Positions 1 to 8,006 of a DNA stretch of 39,985 nucleotides are shown here, one piece after another. Positions within the stretch are counted from its first letter, which is position 1. Each line of letters begins with the position of its first letter. The DNA lies in assembly GCA_019677205.1 (NCBI GenBank), contig JAAMXY010000012.1, forward strand, positions 6,415-46,399. The letters are read 5' to 3'. The notes under the pieces are model-generated. The model saw nothing but the letters and a program-made list of their open reading frames with translations. It had not been told where the DNA came from and did no database searches. The translations under genes and the position numbers were made by a program. The DNA comes from Pinguiococcus pyrenoidosus (lineage: Eukaryota > Sar > Pinguiophyceae > Pinguiochrysidales > Pinguiochrysidaceae).

Positions 1-6
1 GCAGAG

Positions 7-3000
7 ATGCAGCAACCTCAGGAGGAAGAACGGAAAAGTCTCGTGGCGGACGTGCTCATGCAGAACGGCGAGCGGCACATTGACGAAGCCGTGCAGAACG
101 ACGACGGAGCGGTGTACCCAGTTGGCGTGGACGCGCGATACGACGCCAAAGCCCCGGAGGTGCTGCCTCAGGTAGATAAACCAGCGTTGCAGGCATCCGA
201 GAAGGGCAGCATTCCGGCACCGATTCCTGAGGAGGAAGAAGCGGAGGCCGTAGAGGAGGAGCAGCAGCAGGCTGCCGAACCCGAGACGGCCGTCGCGCAG
301 GCTGTGCCGGAGCCAGAGGTGGCGCAGGTAAAGCCAGAGCCCGAGATGGACCCAGTGGCCGAGGAGCCCACTTCGCAGCCAGCAGCGGGGCAAGCGGACC
401 GCCGAGCGGACCCTGAGACGGCGCCGGCCACGGCCGCAGACGACCCCGAGAGCACGCAGGTCGAGCCACCACCTGATCCCGAAACTGCGCCTGTGGAGGC
501 GCCGCAGGATCCGGAATCAGTTGAGCTGGAGGCCAAGCAGATCCGTGAGACCGCGGCCGCGGATTCCAATCCCGAGCTTGGGGAAGCGTCGGTTGATGGC
601 CTTGGTCCAAGCGGGGCCCCCGAGGCCCAGACTGCTTCCGAGGCAGCTGGGGAAGCTCGTAACGCGGACGCAGGGTCGAATGGAGTTGATGCGTCAAGCT
701 CAACGCCGGCCGAGACAGGTGGCGACTCGGGGAAGGGAGTCGAGACGCCGAGCAGTATGCAAGCGACGGCGGCAGAGACTGCGGGATCAGCGGGATCAGC
801 GGGGCCAAGGACTGCAGGGTCCAAGCCTGAGCGAAGACCGCTCGTGTACTTCAACAAGCGCATCTCGTTTCGCGAGAAGATGGATAACATGCCGAAGTCA
901 AAGACGCCATCGCCAACACGATCTGCGGCCAGCAAGGATAGTGGCAGCCTCGGGGCCCCGGAATCGTCTGTGCGGGCTCCCAGGGACGGTCCCGTGAGGG
1001 AATCGCTGAGGGCGCCAGCTGGAGAGCCTTCGCCGAGGGAGGACAACCGAGGCCCGGAGGACTGGGAGGACACGCCCGCCTCGACGGAAGCGAGCTCCCC
1101 CAGCGACTCCTACGCCGACGAGGCGATCCTGTCTGGAAGCCGCAAGCTAGTGTACAGCATCCCGACGCTCTTGTCCTTCAAGGACAAGAACACGCGGAAG
1201 CCCGAGGGCCTCGACGTGCCCCGCGTCCGTCGGGGCATGATGCCGACCAGAGGTCTTGGCAGCTCGGGCACCAAGTCGAAGGGCACCATCGGCGATCAGG
1301 GCATGTCCAGAGCGACCTCCGGAAACGGCTCCCGTCGAAGTGGGGGCGGGAGAAGCGGCGGCGGCGGCGGCGCCAGCCAGTGGCAGCGGGGCCAGTCGGT
1401 GCCGGAGCAGAAGGGCGGAAAGGACAAGAAGCGCGGAGGCGGGAGCCACCGGCAGGAGCAGCAGAGCATCGCCGGGACGCCGCTGGATCCGAACGTCAAG
1501 GTGAAGCCCCTCGTGAGGGGCGAGAACAGGTGGAAGCCGACCAAAGCGGAAAATCCTTTGGAGGCCACTCGGAAGCACGTCCAGGGCATCTTGAACAAGT
1601 TCACGAAGGAGAAGTTTGACACCTTGAGCCGGCAGTTGATGAACATCCGGATCACGAGCCTGCCGATGCTCAAGCTGGTCATCGAGTTGGTCTTCGAGAA
1701 GGCGGTCACCGAGGCGTACCTGGTGGAAATGTATGGCGACCTCTGCTCTCAGCTCGTCGAGTGGAGCAAGCAGTGGAGCTTCCTTCGAGTCCTCAAGGAC
1801 GAGGACAACAACTGCTATGGCTGGAGTGCGGACAATGACACGGATACCGAGGTCGTTGGACCCTTCAGCTCGCTGCGGGACTGCTACGACAGGCTGATAG
1901 CATCGAGCGAGGACGAGTCCAAGCGCGTCACCAAGCGCGACTCCATGAGGCTCGTAGAGATGAAGATCAAAGGCGGAAACCTGTACAGGTGCTTCGAGGA
2001 GGACGGCTCGTTCTTCGCCGTCTTCGAGAGCATGGAAAGCCTCCTGGAGCAAGGCATCGACATGAATGCCCGCTTCGCGACGGAGGCCGAGGCACTGGCG
2101 TCCGCGGCGAAGAAGTGCTCCTTCAAGTTTCTGATTCTCTCCCTTTGCCAGACGGAATACGAGAAGATCGACGAGGACCACGAGGTCAAGCGGCTGGAGG
2201 AGGACTTTGCCGCCAAGAACTTTCGGGGCATGTCCCAGGCCGAGATTGACAGCGAGCGGGAGGAGTTTGAGCTGAAACGCACGAAGATCAAGCGACGCAT
2301 GATGGGCAACATTCTGCTGATCGGGGAGCTCTGCAAACGGGACATCCTGAGGGAGAAGATCGTTCGGGAGTGCATCATTGGATTGCTGCGCATGGAGAGG
2401 ATCGACGAGGCGAATGGCGTGTACAGGTTCGCCAGGCGCGAGGAGCTGAACGACGAGGAGAGCTATGAGTGCGTCTGCAAGCTGCTGACGAGCCTGGGCC
2501 AGAACTTCGAAGCTGCTGGAGGGGACTCCCTGATGTACCTGGACTTCTTCTTCACGCAGATCCAGGAGCTTTCGAACGACAAGCGCCTCAGCAGTCGCAC
2601 GCGCTTCATGATGAAGGACCTGATCGAGCTGCGGCAGAATCGCTGGATTCCACGCCGCGAGGAGCAGAAAGCGATGACGCTGGACGAGGTTCGGATGGCC
2701 GCGGAACGGGAAAACCGGGCCAAGATGAAGGAGCAGGCCGGACGCAACCCTTCCATGAGGTCAGACCGGCGACTGGGCACGTCGTCTGCGTACACGAGCG
2801 GTGGGCGCCGCGTGAACGCCGCGAATTCCCGATCGAATCCGCGGGATGCCCCGACTTCGGGACGCCCCGGCGCAGCGCAGCAGTCGCGAAGGCCGGCGAA
2901 CGACGCGCGGAGGTCTCCGCAGCCCCCCGTCCGCGCTGCGCCGGCCCTCTCGGAGGAGGAGATCAAGAAGCGCGTGGACTCCCTTGTGAGTGACTACACC

Positions 3001-3936
3001 GTGACGGAGGACTACGCGGAGGCCAAGGTGGCCGTGGAGGAGCTCCCCCTGGACAAGGCCGCGCCCATCCTCGCGAGCTTCCTGCTCGAGAAGATCGTGG
3101 ACTGCAAGCAGGATCTCCGGCCGAAGTACGACGCTTTGCTGACGAGGCTTGCGGCTGAGGGCTTCCTCTCGGCAAGGGTCCTTCGCGAGGTGTTGCCGAT
3201 GCACCTGGAGTACCTAGAGGACCTTAGAATCGACGTCCCGGGCCTTCTCGACAACGTGTCCCCGGCGCTGGCCAGGTTGATGGGCTTGGCGAGTCCGCCG
3301 ATATCGTGCGCTTTCCTGGCGCAGACTCTGTCGGGTTTCGAGACGATTTCCCACGAGTTTCAGCTGGCGCTCTTCCAGAAGATCTTCGAGTCGATGCTGA
3401 CGATACCGAACGCGTCGGAAGTGGTCCATGCCGAGTGTTTCGATCTTGGCACCCTGCTGCCGGACGTCAACGACCAGGTCAAGTTTGTGGGGGGCCCGCC
3501 GGATCTGTGGACTCTGTTCCCCAGCGTGAAGGCCAAGTTCTACGGCTTGCACCTTGACAAGTGGTCCATCGCGATGCTTCGGCAGACGGTGGAGGACCAG
3601 GTGCCCGTGGCGGAGCGGAAGAAGGCCAGCTTCCTGCAGGAGTTCCTTTGCGTCCTCCTCAGCCATGACCGCTGCCTCGATGGCGGCTTCTTGAACGCCG
3701 AGTGCGTGCAGTGGCTCCTGCAGGGGTGGGACCTGCCGGAGCGGCAGGCGCTGCTTCTCGGGGTGCAGAAGAAGTGGCGACGGGACGGCAGGCCTCTGCG
3801 GGAAGCGTCGAGCACCGTTGACCGGCTGCTCAACTCGCAGCTGGTTGATCTGCAAGGCCTGAAGCAGTGGGTGGAGCAGCAACCCGCGGAGACGCGATCA
3901 GAAGTACAAGATGTGGTGCGGCATCTCTTGTCATGA
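7..3936 (+). CDS. eIF4G-type translation initiation scaffold
   Basis: 1309 residues, intronless; the frame is open to the left edge, so the N terminus may be incomplete. The protein scaffolds cap-dependent initiation by bridging eIF4E, eIF4A and the ribosome. Residues 1-270 are acidic, Pro/Ala/Glu-rich and low in complexity. An eIF4E-binding motif YxxxxLPhi is seen as Y383-SIPTLL-389, followed by SFKDK and KPEGL as in animal and plant eIF4G. A MIF4G HEAT domain spans about 519-883 (opening near EATRKHVQGILNKFTKEKFD) and is split by about 110 extra residues at 590-703. A Ser/Gly/Arg-rich linker leads to an MA3 domain at about 981-1095, and a helical C terminus resembles a W2-like region. Domain order is that of eIF4G rather than PDCD4 or CWC22. 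Family call is confident; a gene symbol is not assigned because paralogues cannot be separated. Confidence 0.9.
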   Translation: MQQPQEEERKSLVADVLMQNGERHIDEAVQNDDGAVYPVGVDARYDAKAPEVLPQVDKPALQASEKGSIPAPIPEEEEAEAVEEEQQQAAEPETAVAQAVPEPEVAQVKPEPEMDPVAEEPTSQPAAGQADRRADPETAPATAADDPESTQVEPPPDPETAPVEAPQDPESVELEAKQIRETAAADSNPELGEASVDGLGPSGAPEAQTASEAAGEARNADAGSNGVDASSSTPAETGGDSGKGVETPSSMQATAAETAGSAGSAGPRTAGSKPERRPLVYFNKRISFREKMDNMPKSKTPSPTRSAASKDSGSLGAPESSVRAPRDGPVRESLRAPAGEPSPREDNRGPEDWEDTPASTEASSPSDSYADEAILSGSRKLVYSIPTLLSFKDKNTRKPEGLDVPRVRRGMMPTRGLGSSGTKSKGTIGDQGMSRATSGNGSRRSGGGRSGGGGGASQWQRGQSVPEQKGGKDKKRGGGSHRQEQQSIAGTPLDPNVKVKPLVRGENRWKPTKAENPLEATRKHVQGILNKFTKEKFDTLSRQLMNIRITSLPMLKLVIELVFEKAVTEAYLVEMYGDLCSQLVEWSKQWSFLRVLKDEDNNCYGWSADNDTDTEVVGPFSSLRDCYDRLIASSEDESKRVTKRDSMRLVEMKIKGGNLYRCFEEDGSFFAVFESMESLLEQGIDMNARFATEAEALASAAKKCSFKFLILSLCQTEYEKIDEDHEVKRLEEDFAAKNFRGMSQAEIDSEREEFELKRTKIKRRMMGNILLIGELCKRDILREKIVRECIIGLLRMERIDEANGVYRFARREELNDEESYECVCKLLTSLGQNFEAAGGDSLMYLDFFFTQIQELSNDKRLSSRTRFMMKDLIELRQNRWIPRREEQKAMTLDEVRMAAERENRAKMKEQAGRNPSMRSDRRLGTSSAYTSGGRRVNAANSRSNPRDAPTSGRPGAAQQSRRPANDARRSPQPPVRAAPALSEEEIKKRVDSLVSDYTVTEDYAEAKVAVEELPLDKAAPILASFLLEKIVDCKQDLRPKYDALLTRLAAEGFLSARVLREVLPMHLEYLEDLRIDVPGLLDNVSPALARLMGLASPPISCAFLAQTLSGFETISHEFQLALFQKIFESMLTIPNASEVVHAECFDLGTLLPDVNDQVKFVGGPPDLWTLFPSVKAKFYGLHLDKWSIAMLRQTVEDQVPVAERKKASFLQEFLCVLLSHDRCLDGGFLNAECVQWLLQGWDLPERQALLLGVQKKWRRDGRPLREASSTVDRLLNSQLVDLQGLKQWVEQQPAETRSEVQDVVRHLLS

Positions 3937-4415
3937 GCAGCTCCGCAGATCCTGGATGATCTTTAGCTCGCCGCTCCCAGAGCGAAGGCGCCGCGACGGA
4001 CCCTGAGACGGGCCGCCGGGCCTCCTCCAGGGACGCCAACCTCTCGATCCAAGGTGTGGCTGCGGAGCAGCACCCACAGCGGCTGGTACGGCTGTGTGCC
4101 CGGATGGACGCCGTAGCGCGCGCCGACTGGTCTCGATCGCGATTCCAGTAGGGCAAACGCAAGCAGCAAGGAGAGGCGTTGCGCACGCCGGCTCCTGCGC
4201 AATCAAACACTACTAACTTTAGAGGGTTTTGATTGCCAGTGAATGAGTGGATGTATCTCCGCGACTCTCGACCATACGACCATACGACCATACGAAACTT
4301 TGCTGCCAGCTCTGAAGGGCCGCCTCGCACCGGGCAGAAAGCAACCGACCTTTCCAACACAACGGCGCTTCGGACCAAACCAAGCGCTGAACTCGTCTAA
4401 GGACCTGCTTCGTCC
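3937..4415. other. Convergent 3' intergenic spacer
   Basis: 479 bp between the stop codons of the eIF4G gene (+) and the TMEM222-like gene (-). No coding signal that survives comparison with the neighbours. It holds a short tandem repeat of the 9-mer ccatacgac near 4270-4298 and one TACTAAC-like heptamer near 4209. I see nothing else. Confidence 0.5.
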
Positions 4416-5213
4416 CTACGGATCAAAGACGAAGTGCACTATCATGACAAAGGTGACGATGAAGATGAAGGGGCCCCAGGTTTTCAGAAAAGCGCCGAAG
4501 CTCACGTATTGCCCTCGGAACACCAGCCAGAACGCCAGCGCGAACATGTTCCAGTAGGTTGAGCCCTTGTATCGCATCTCGTTCAGCGCCCTCGCGACGT
4601 GGGAATGGCACTGCAAAGAACAAGACCATTCGTCATTCCCATCTGCCTCTCCTCTCCTCTCCTTTCCTCTCCTCTCACTTCAGACGATTTTGGGAGGGAA
4701 GAGAAGCACATTACATTGTCGCAACAGATGTTGTGCATGCGGCCTTTGTATCGTTTGCCGTCCAGCTCTCCGCCGCCGTAGATGATGTTGGCCGCGTGCA
4801 CCGCTTCGTCCCAGCTGCGGCCCTCGCACTTGCTGGGGTCCAGCTGCACGTATGTGGTGGGGCTGCCGAAGATCATGCGCTCTCTATTGATGTGATACGG
4901 ACCCGCAAAGTCCCATATCATCCCTAGCCACGGCGGAACTGAGCGCCACTGCGGCGTTTGCCCGCCAACTTTGCCGCGCGAACGCACCGGAGGAGTCTGC
5001 GATGCCCATGTGGCCGATCAAGGGACAGATCCAAGTCAGCGGCGGCAGAGGTGACCAGCAGACGCAGAACGGGAAGCGATTCTGCTCGGGCCGCACGCTG
5101 GTGCGCGCCTGGCGCTGAACGTCCACCTCGAACTCCATGGCGTGCGCCTCGGCATCTTGGCTGTCCCCCCTCTGCGTGTGGAACGGGCTCCTAGAGCTGC
5201 TGTACGATGTCAT
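4416..5213 (-). CDS. TMEM222-like membrane protein (DUF778)
   Basis: Three exons, read 5' to 3': 5213-4988, 4923-4715, 4610-4416; joined product 209 residues, the usual length for the family (human TMEM222 is about 208). Introns are 64 nt (donor gtgcgt) and 104 nt (donor gtaatg, with a purine-rich gagag tract). Family signatures in order: RFPFCVCWSPLPPLTW and IGHMGI in exon 1, DFAGPY and HNICCDN in exon 2, CHSHVARALNEMRY and two hydrophobic helices (WNMFALAFWLVF; FIFIVTFVMIVHFVF) in exon 3. Junctions restore continuous homology (DSSG|MIWDFAGPY; CCDN|CHSH). The molecular role of the family is poorly defined; members are small endomembrane or ciliary-associated proteins. The start could also be M at 5138 or 5297; 5213 is chosen because it gives the family length and leaves the E2F-like site at 5264 outside the gene. 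Confidence 0.85.
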
Positions 5214-5665
5214 TGTAGGGCGGAAATGGCGCGCGAAGATCTCGAGGCTTCGGCCACCCAAAGTTTTGGCGCGAAACTGGTGGAAGCGCGATGTCATTGG
5301 GTGGCTGTAATATTAAAAGATTTGAAGTTTAGGCAAGAGAGCCTAATTTTGGGAGGATGATGCACAGCGGCTACACGGGATTGGCTATGTGGCCTCAAGA
5401 ATCCTTGCTGCCTATTTTCTATTGGCTTAGATGGTTCAAATCACGTTGATACCATCAGCTCCGGCTATTCTCGCGCACTTCGCAACGAAGCTTTCAGTCA
5501 ACCTTATCTATCTTTGCTAAAGTCAGCGCAAGCTTCAAACCTCCTCCGCCATCACCTCTTAAACGCCCATCTCGCGCGCCGCGATCTGCGCCACTGCTGT
5601 AGGGTAGGTCGTCCGCGTGCTCGCCCCGGGTTAGCGCTTCTACAAGCGGAGTGGAGCACGCGCGC
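5214..5665. other. Divergent promoter region, TMEM222-like / E2F
   Basis: 452 bp between two genes transcribed away from each other. Contains an E2F-consensus element at 5264-5277 and a modestly AT-richer stretch around 5305-5350 (tgtaatattaaaaga). No open frame of note. Presumed to hold both promoters and 5' UTRs. Confidence 0.5.
5264..5277. promoter_or_regulatory. E2F-consensus site
   Basis: TTTTGGCGCGAAAC contains the E2F core in near-palindromic form (TTTsGCGC joined to GCGCsAAA). It lies 51 bp upstream of the chosen TMEM222-like start and 389 bp upstream of the E2F start. Animal and plant E2F genes are commonly autoregulated through such sites; that it acts here is inference. Confidence 0.5.
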
Positions 5666-6841
5666 ATGCGCGCCAGCGCGCTTCTACCGATGGACTCCGG
5701 CCTGAATTCCGCAGCTCCTTTCCTGCCGCTCCTGAATGGCGCGGCGCCGGTGGACGCGCCTCGCTCGGGCACGCCCAAGCGCCTGGCGCCTGGCTTCAGC
5801 GTGACCCCGGGCTCCGAGCCCAAGCGCGTGAAGACGGAGTCGGAGGACTCCAAGAAGGGCTCGGCGGCCAAAGGCAGCGCGGCGCGCCCGCGCCTGGGCG
5901 CCAGTCCGAGCTGCCGCTTCGACTCGTCTCTGGGGCTCTTGACGAAGAAGTTCGTGGAGCTCATCCAGCAGACGGCCGACGGCAACCTAGACCTCAACCA
6001 GGCCGCGCAGCAGCTCAAGGTGCAGAAGCGGCGGATCTACGACATCACCAACGTCCTGGAGGGCATCGGCCTCATCGTCAAGACGTCCAAGAACAACATC
6101 GCGTGGCAGGGGTCGGGCATCAGCATCCCGGAGGCGGAGCAGGAGGAGCTGGCGCAGCTGCGAGCGAAGATCGATGAGCTGCGCTTGGAGGAGCTCACGC
6201 TGGATAGCTATCTCACGCACGTACGGAAGCTGGTGGAGACCACCTCGAGGGAGAACGAGTCGAGGATCTACCTGCGCCACGACGACATTCGGTCCTTAGA
6301 GTGCTTTGCGGATCAGACGGTGATCGCCATCAAGGCCCCGCCGAAGACCACCCTGGAGGTGCCCGATCCCTTCGAAGGGGTGCCCAACGGCCAGCGGCGC
6401 TACCAGATCTACTTGTGTTCAGAACGCGGCGGCATCGATGTCTTTCTTGTCTCCGATCTTCCGGCAACTCTCAAGTTGACCCATGAATCATATAGCGGCG
6501 GTGCGCAGGGCGCCAACGGCCCTCCAGTCGCCGAGGCTGCGCCGGCGGCAGCGGCTTCGGGGGCCGCGCCGGCAGCCGCAGCGGCGCCGGCGCCGGCGCC
6601 TCTGGAAACGGGATCAGAAGCGGCAGCGGAGGGGATTTTGGATTCCGAAGCGACGGGGGACGCAGACTTGAACTCTGCGCCGTTGGGGGACTTCCTTGCT
6701 GGGTGGCCGGGGTCGCCGTTCCCGACCAGCCCCGAGCATTCCGGCTTGCTGAAGATCTCGCCGCTGAAGATGGATCCGGACTTCGCGTACCAGTTAGATG
6801 AGAACGAGGGGATCACGGACTTTTTCAGCGACACCTTCTAG
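5666..6841 (+). CDS. E2F transcription factor
   Basis: 391 residues from the first true ATG (an upstream in-frame GTG at 5651 was not used). Winged-helix DNA-binding domain at about 88-150 with the diagnostic RRIYDITNVLEGIGLI, followed by a leucine-zipper-like dimerisation helix (about 158-195) and a marked box ending GIDVFLVSD. An Ala/Pro-rich linker precedes a C-terminal retinoblastoma-binding motif, LDENEGITDFF (377-387), very close to the E2F1-5 pocket-binding consensus. This is therefore a typical activator or repressor E2F that would heterodimerise with DP and be held by an Rb-family pocket protein to control the G1/S programme. It is not DP (which lacks the acidic tail) and not an atypical E2F7/8 (only one DNA-binding domain). 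Convergent with the next gene, 44 bp apart. Confidence 0.95.
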   Translation: MRASALLPMDSGLNSAAPFLPLLNGAAPVDAPRSGTPKRLAPGFSVTPGSEPKRVKTESEDSKKGSAAKGSAARPRLGASPSCRFDSSLGLLTKKFVELIQQTADGNLDLNQAAQQLKVQKRRIYDITNVLEGIGLIVKTSKNNIAWQGSGISIPEAEQEELAQLRAKIDELRLEELTLDSYLTHVRKLVETTSRENESRIYLRHDDIRSLECFADQTVIAIKAPPKTTLEVPDPFEGVPNGQRRYQIYLCSERGGIDVFLVSDLPATLKLTHESYSGGAQGANGPPVAEAAPAAAASGAAPAAAAAPAPAPLETGSEAAAEGILDSEATGDADLNSAPLGDFLAGWPGSPFPTSPEHSGLLKISPLKMDPDFAYQLDENEGITDFFSDTF

Positions 6842-6885
6842 ACAAGGATTGACGGAGCACTGTACAGAAGACCCAACCTTGAAGC

Positions 6886-7731
6886 TTATTGCCTCTGGCA
6901 GTCCACCTGCGCTTCTAGTCTCTCCACACAGGCGATCACACTCTCCGCCCAACCTTCGATGCCCGGCTTCTCCGGGAATTCCACCATCTCGTACCCCAGC
7001 TCTTCGCACCTCCTGGCGGAGGTCTCGCCGATGCAGGCCACGGGCATCTGCCTGGCTCCCGGCACCTGCTCCGTCCACACCTTCACTGCACTGGGCGACG
7101 CGAACGTCACGACGGACGTCGCCTTGGCCGCTTCCGCCGTCGCCTCGGTCCAGGCTGCTGGGACCGTGTCGTAGGTGTCCACTCGGGTGACTTCGAAGCC
7201 ACGAGCTGCTAAGCCGTCCTGAATGGTCGTCGCAGCTCGCTTGGAGGCCGGATACAGCACCCTGTTGCTCCCCGTCGGCGGCAGCTCGGCCGCGAGCACC
7301 TTCCCCAGGGCTTTGGACGGCAGAAAGTCTGCAGCCAGGCCTCGAGATTCCAAAATCCTTGCAGTCGCGTCACCGACAGCAGCCAAACGCAGCGGTGGAG
7401 CTGCCTCCAGAGCGCCGAAACCCGTCTCCAGCAGCCTCAGCAGCACTTCTGCGGCCTCAGGAGACGTCACCACCACGTAGTCGAAGCTCTGCTCGCGGAG
7501 GAGGCCCGGCACAGCCTCTCCCGATGCTAGCTCGCAGTGCTCAATGCACGGGAGCTCCTCGACGTCCAGATCTGGCCGCAACTCGCGCAGTCTATAGCGC
7601 AGCTTGTCGTTCTTGCCCAGCTCGCGCGTGAGCGCCACCTTGACGCTGGGGTAGCGCGCCTGCGAAAATGGCTGTACACCCCATGCGAGACTACCTAGAA
7701 GCGTCACATGCAGGAGAAGCCGCCCAGTCAT
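6886..7731 (-). CDS. Uroporphyrinogen-III synthase, plastid-type presequence
   Basis: 281 residues, intronless. Enzyme of tetrapyrrole synthesis that cyclises hydroxymethylbilane with inversion of ring D to uroporphyrinogen III. HemD-family features: KVALTRE near the mature start, YVVVTSPEAAEVLL, RLAAVGDATARILE, VLYPASKRA, VTFASPSAV and ACIGETSARRCEELG, in the expected order across two lobes. The N terminus MTGRLLLHVTLLGSLAWG is signal-peptide-like and is followed by Phe (QPFSQARYPS), the arrangement of a bipartite ER-plus-transit presequence in complex red-plastid algae. Fits plastid haem and chlorophyll synthesis. Divergent from the next gene across an AT-rich spacer. The sequence is weakly conserved in this family, so I rely on motif order and length. 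Confidence 0.85.
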   Translation of the reverse strand: MTGRLLLHVTLLGSLAWGVQPFSQARYPSVKVALTRELGKNDKLRYRLRELRPDLDVEELPCIEHCELASGEAVPGLLREQSFDYVVVTSPEAAEVLLRLLETGFGALEAAPPLRLAAVGDATARILESRGLAADFLPSKALGKVLAAELPPTGSNRVLYPASKRAATTIQDGLAARGFEVTRVDTYDTVPAAWTEATAEAAKATSVVTFASPSAVKVWTEQVPGARQMPVACIGETSARRCEELGYEMVEFPEKPGIEGWAESVIACVERLEAQVDCQRQ

Positions 7732-7892
7732 TTGTAGATCGGTTCTGTGGCGCAGCGGCGCTCAACGCTGCGGACAGAGACGAGATTGGCTGCTCTTCTG
7801 CCTTTTCGGTCAACTTGGGACAGATGGACAAAGAAATATCAGATATTCCGTTGATTCAAACTGATGAATATGCAATGAATATCCCCTTACCT

Positions 7893-7970
7893 GGAATTTA
7901 ATATATATTTTATATATTTTCAACATAAATATTTGATGGAAAAATCGCTAAAAATCGCTTAATAAAGATC
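7893..7970. promoter_or_regulatory. AT-rich core of a divergent promoter
   Basis: Within the 275-bp spacer between the HemD-type gene (-) and the coiled-coil gene (+), a strikingly AT-rich block (taatatatattttatatatttt and following) stands out against the GC-rich surroundings. It ends with the direct repeat aaaatcgct. TATA-like on both strands, so it could serve both genes. A similar block sits between the ARFRP1-like and SepSecS genes. Confidence 0.4.
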
Positions 7971-8006
7971 TCTGGCGTCTTTGAATGCGCCAGAGCAGCG
8001 CAGACA

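Noticed and set aside
1147-2181. 344-residue open frame antisense to eIF4G
   Set aside because: Leu/Arg/His-rich shadow of the MIF4G-coding strand with no recognisable fold.
4206-4222. TACTAAC-like heptamer suggesting a 3' UTR intron
   Set aside because: No matching donor or coding continuation could be found; a single word is weak evidence.
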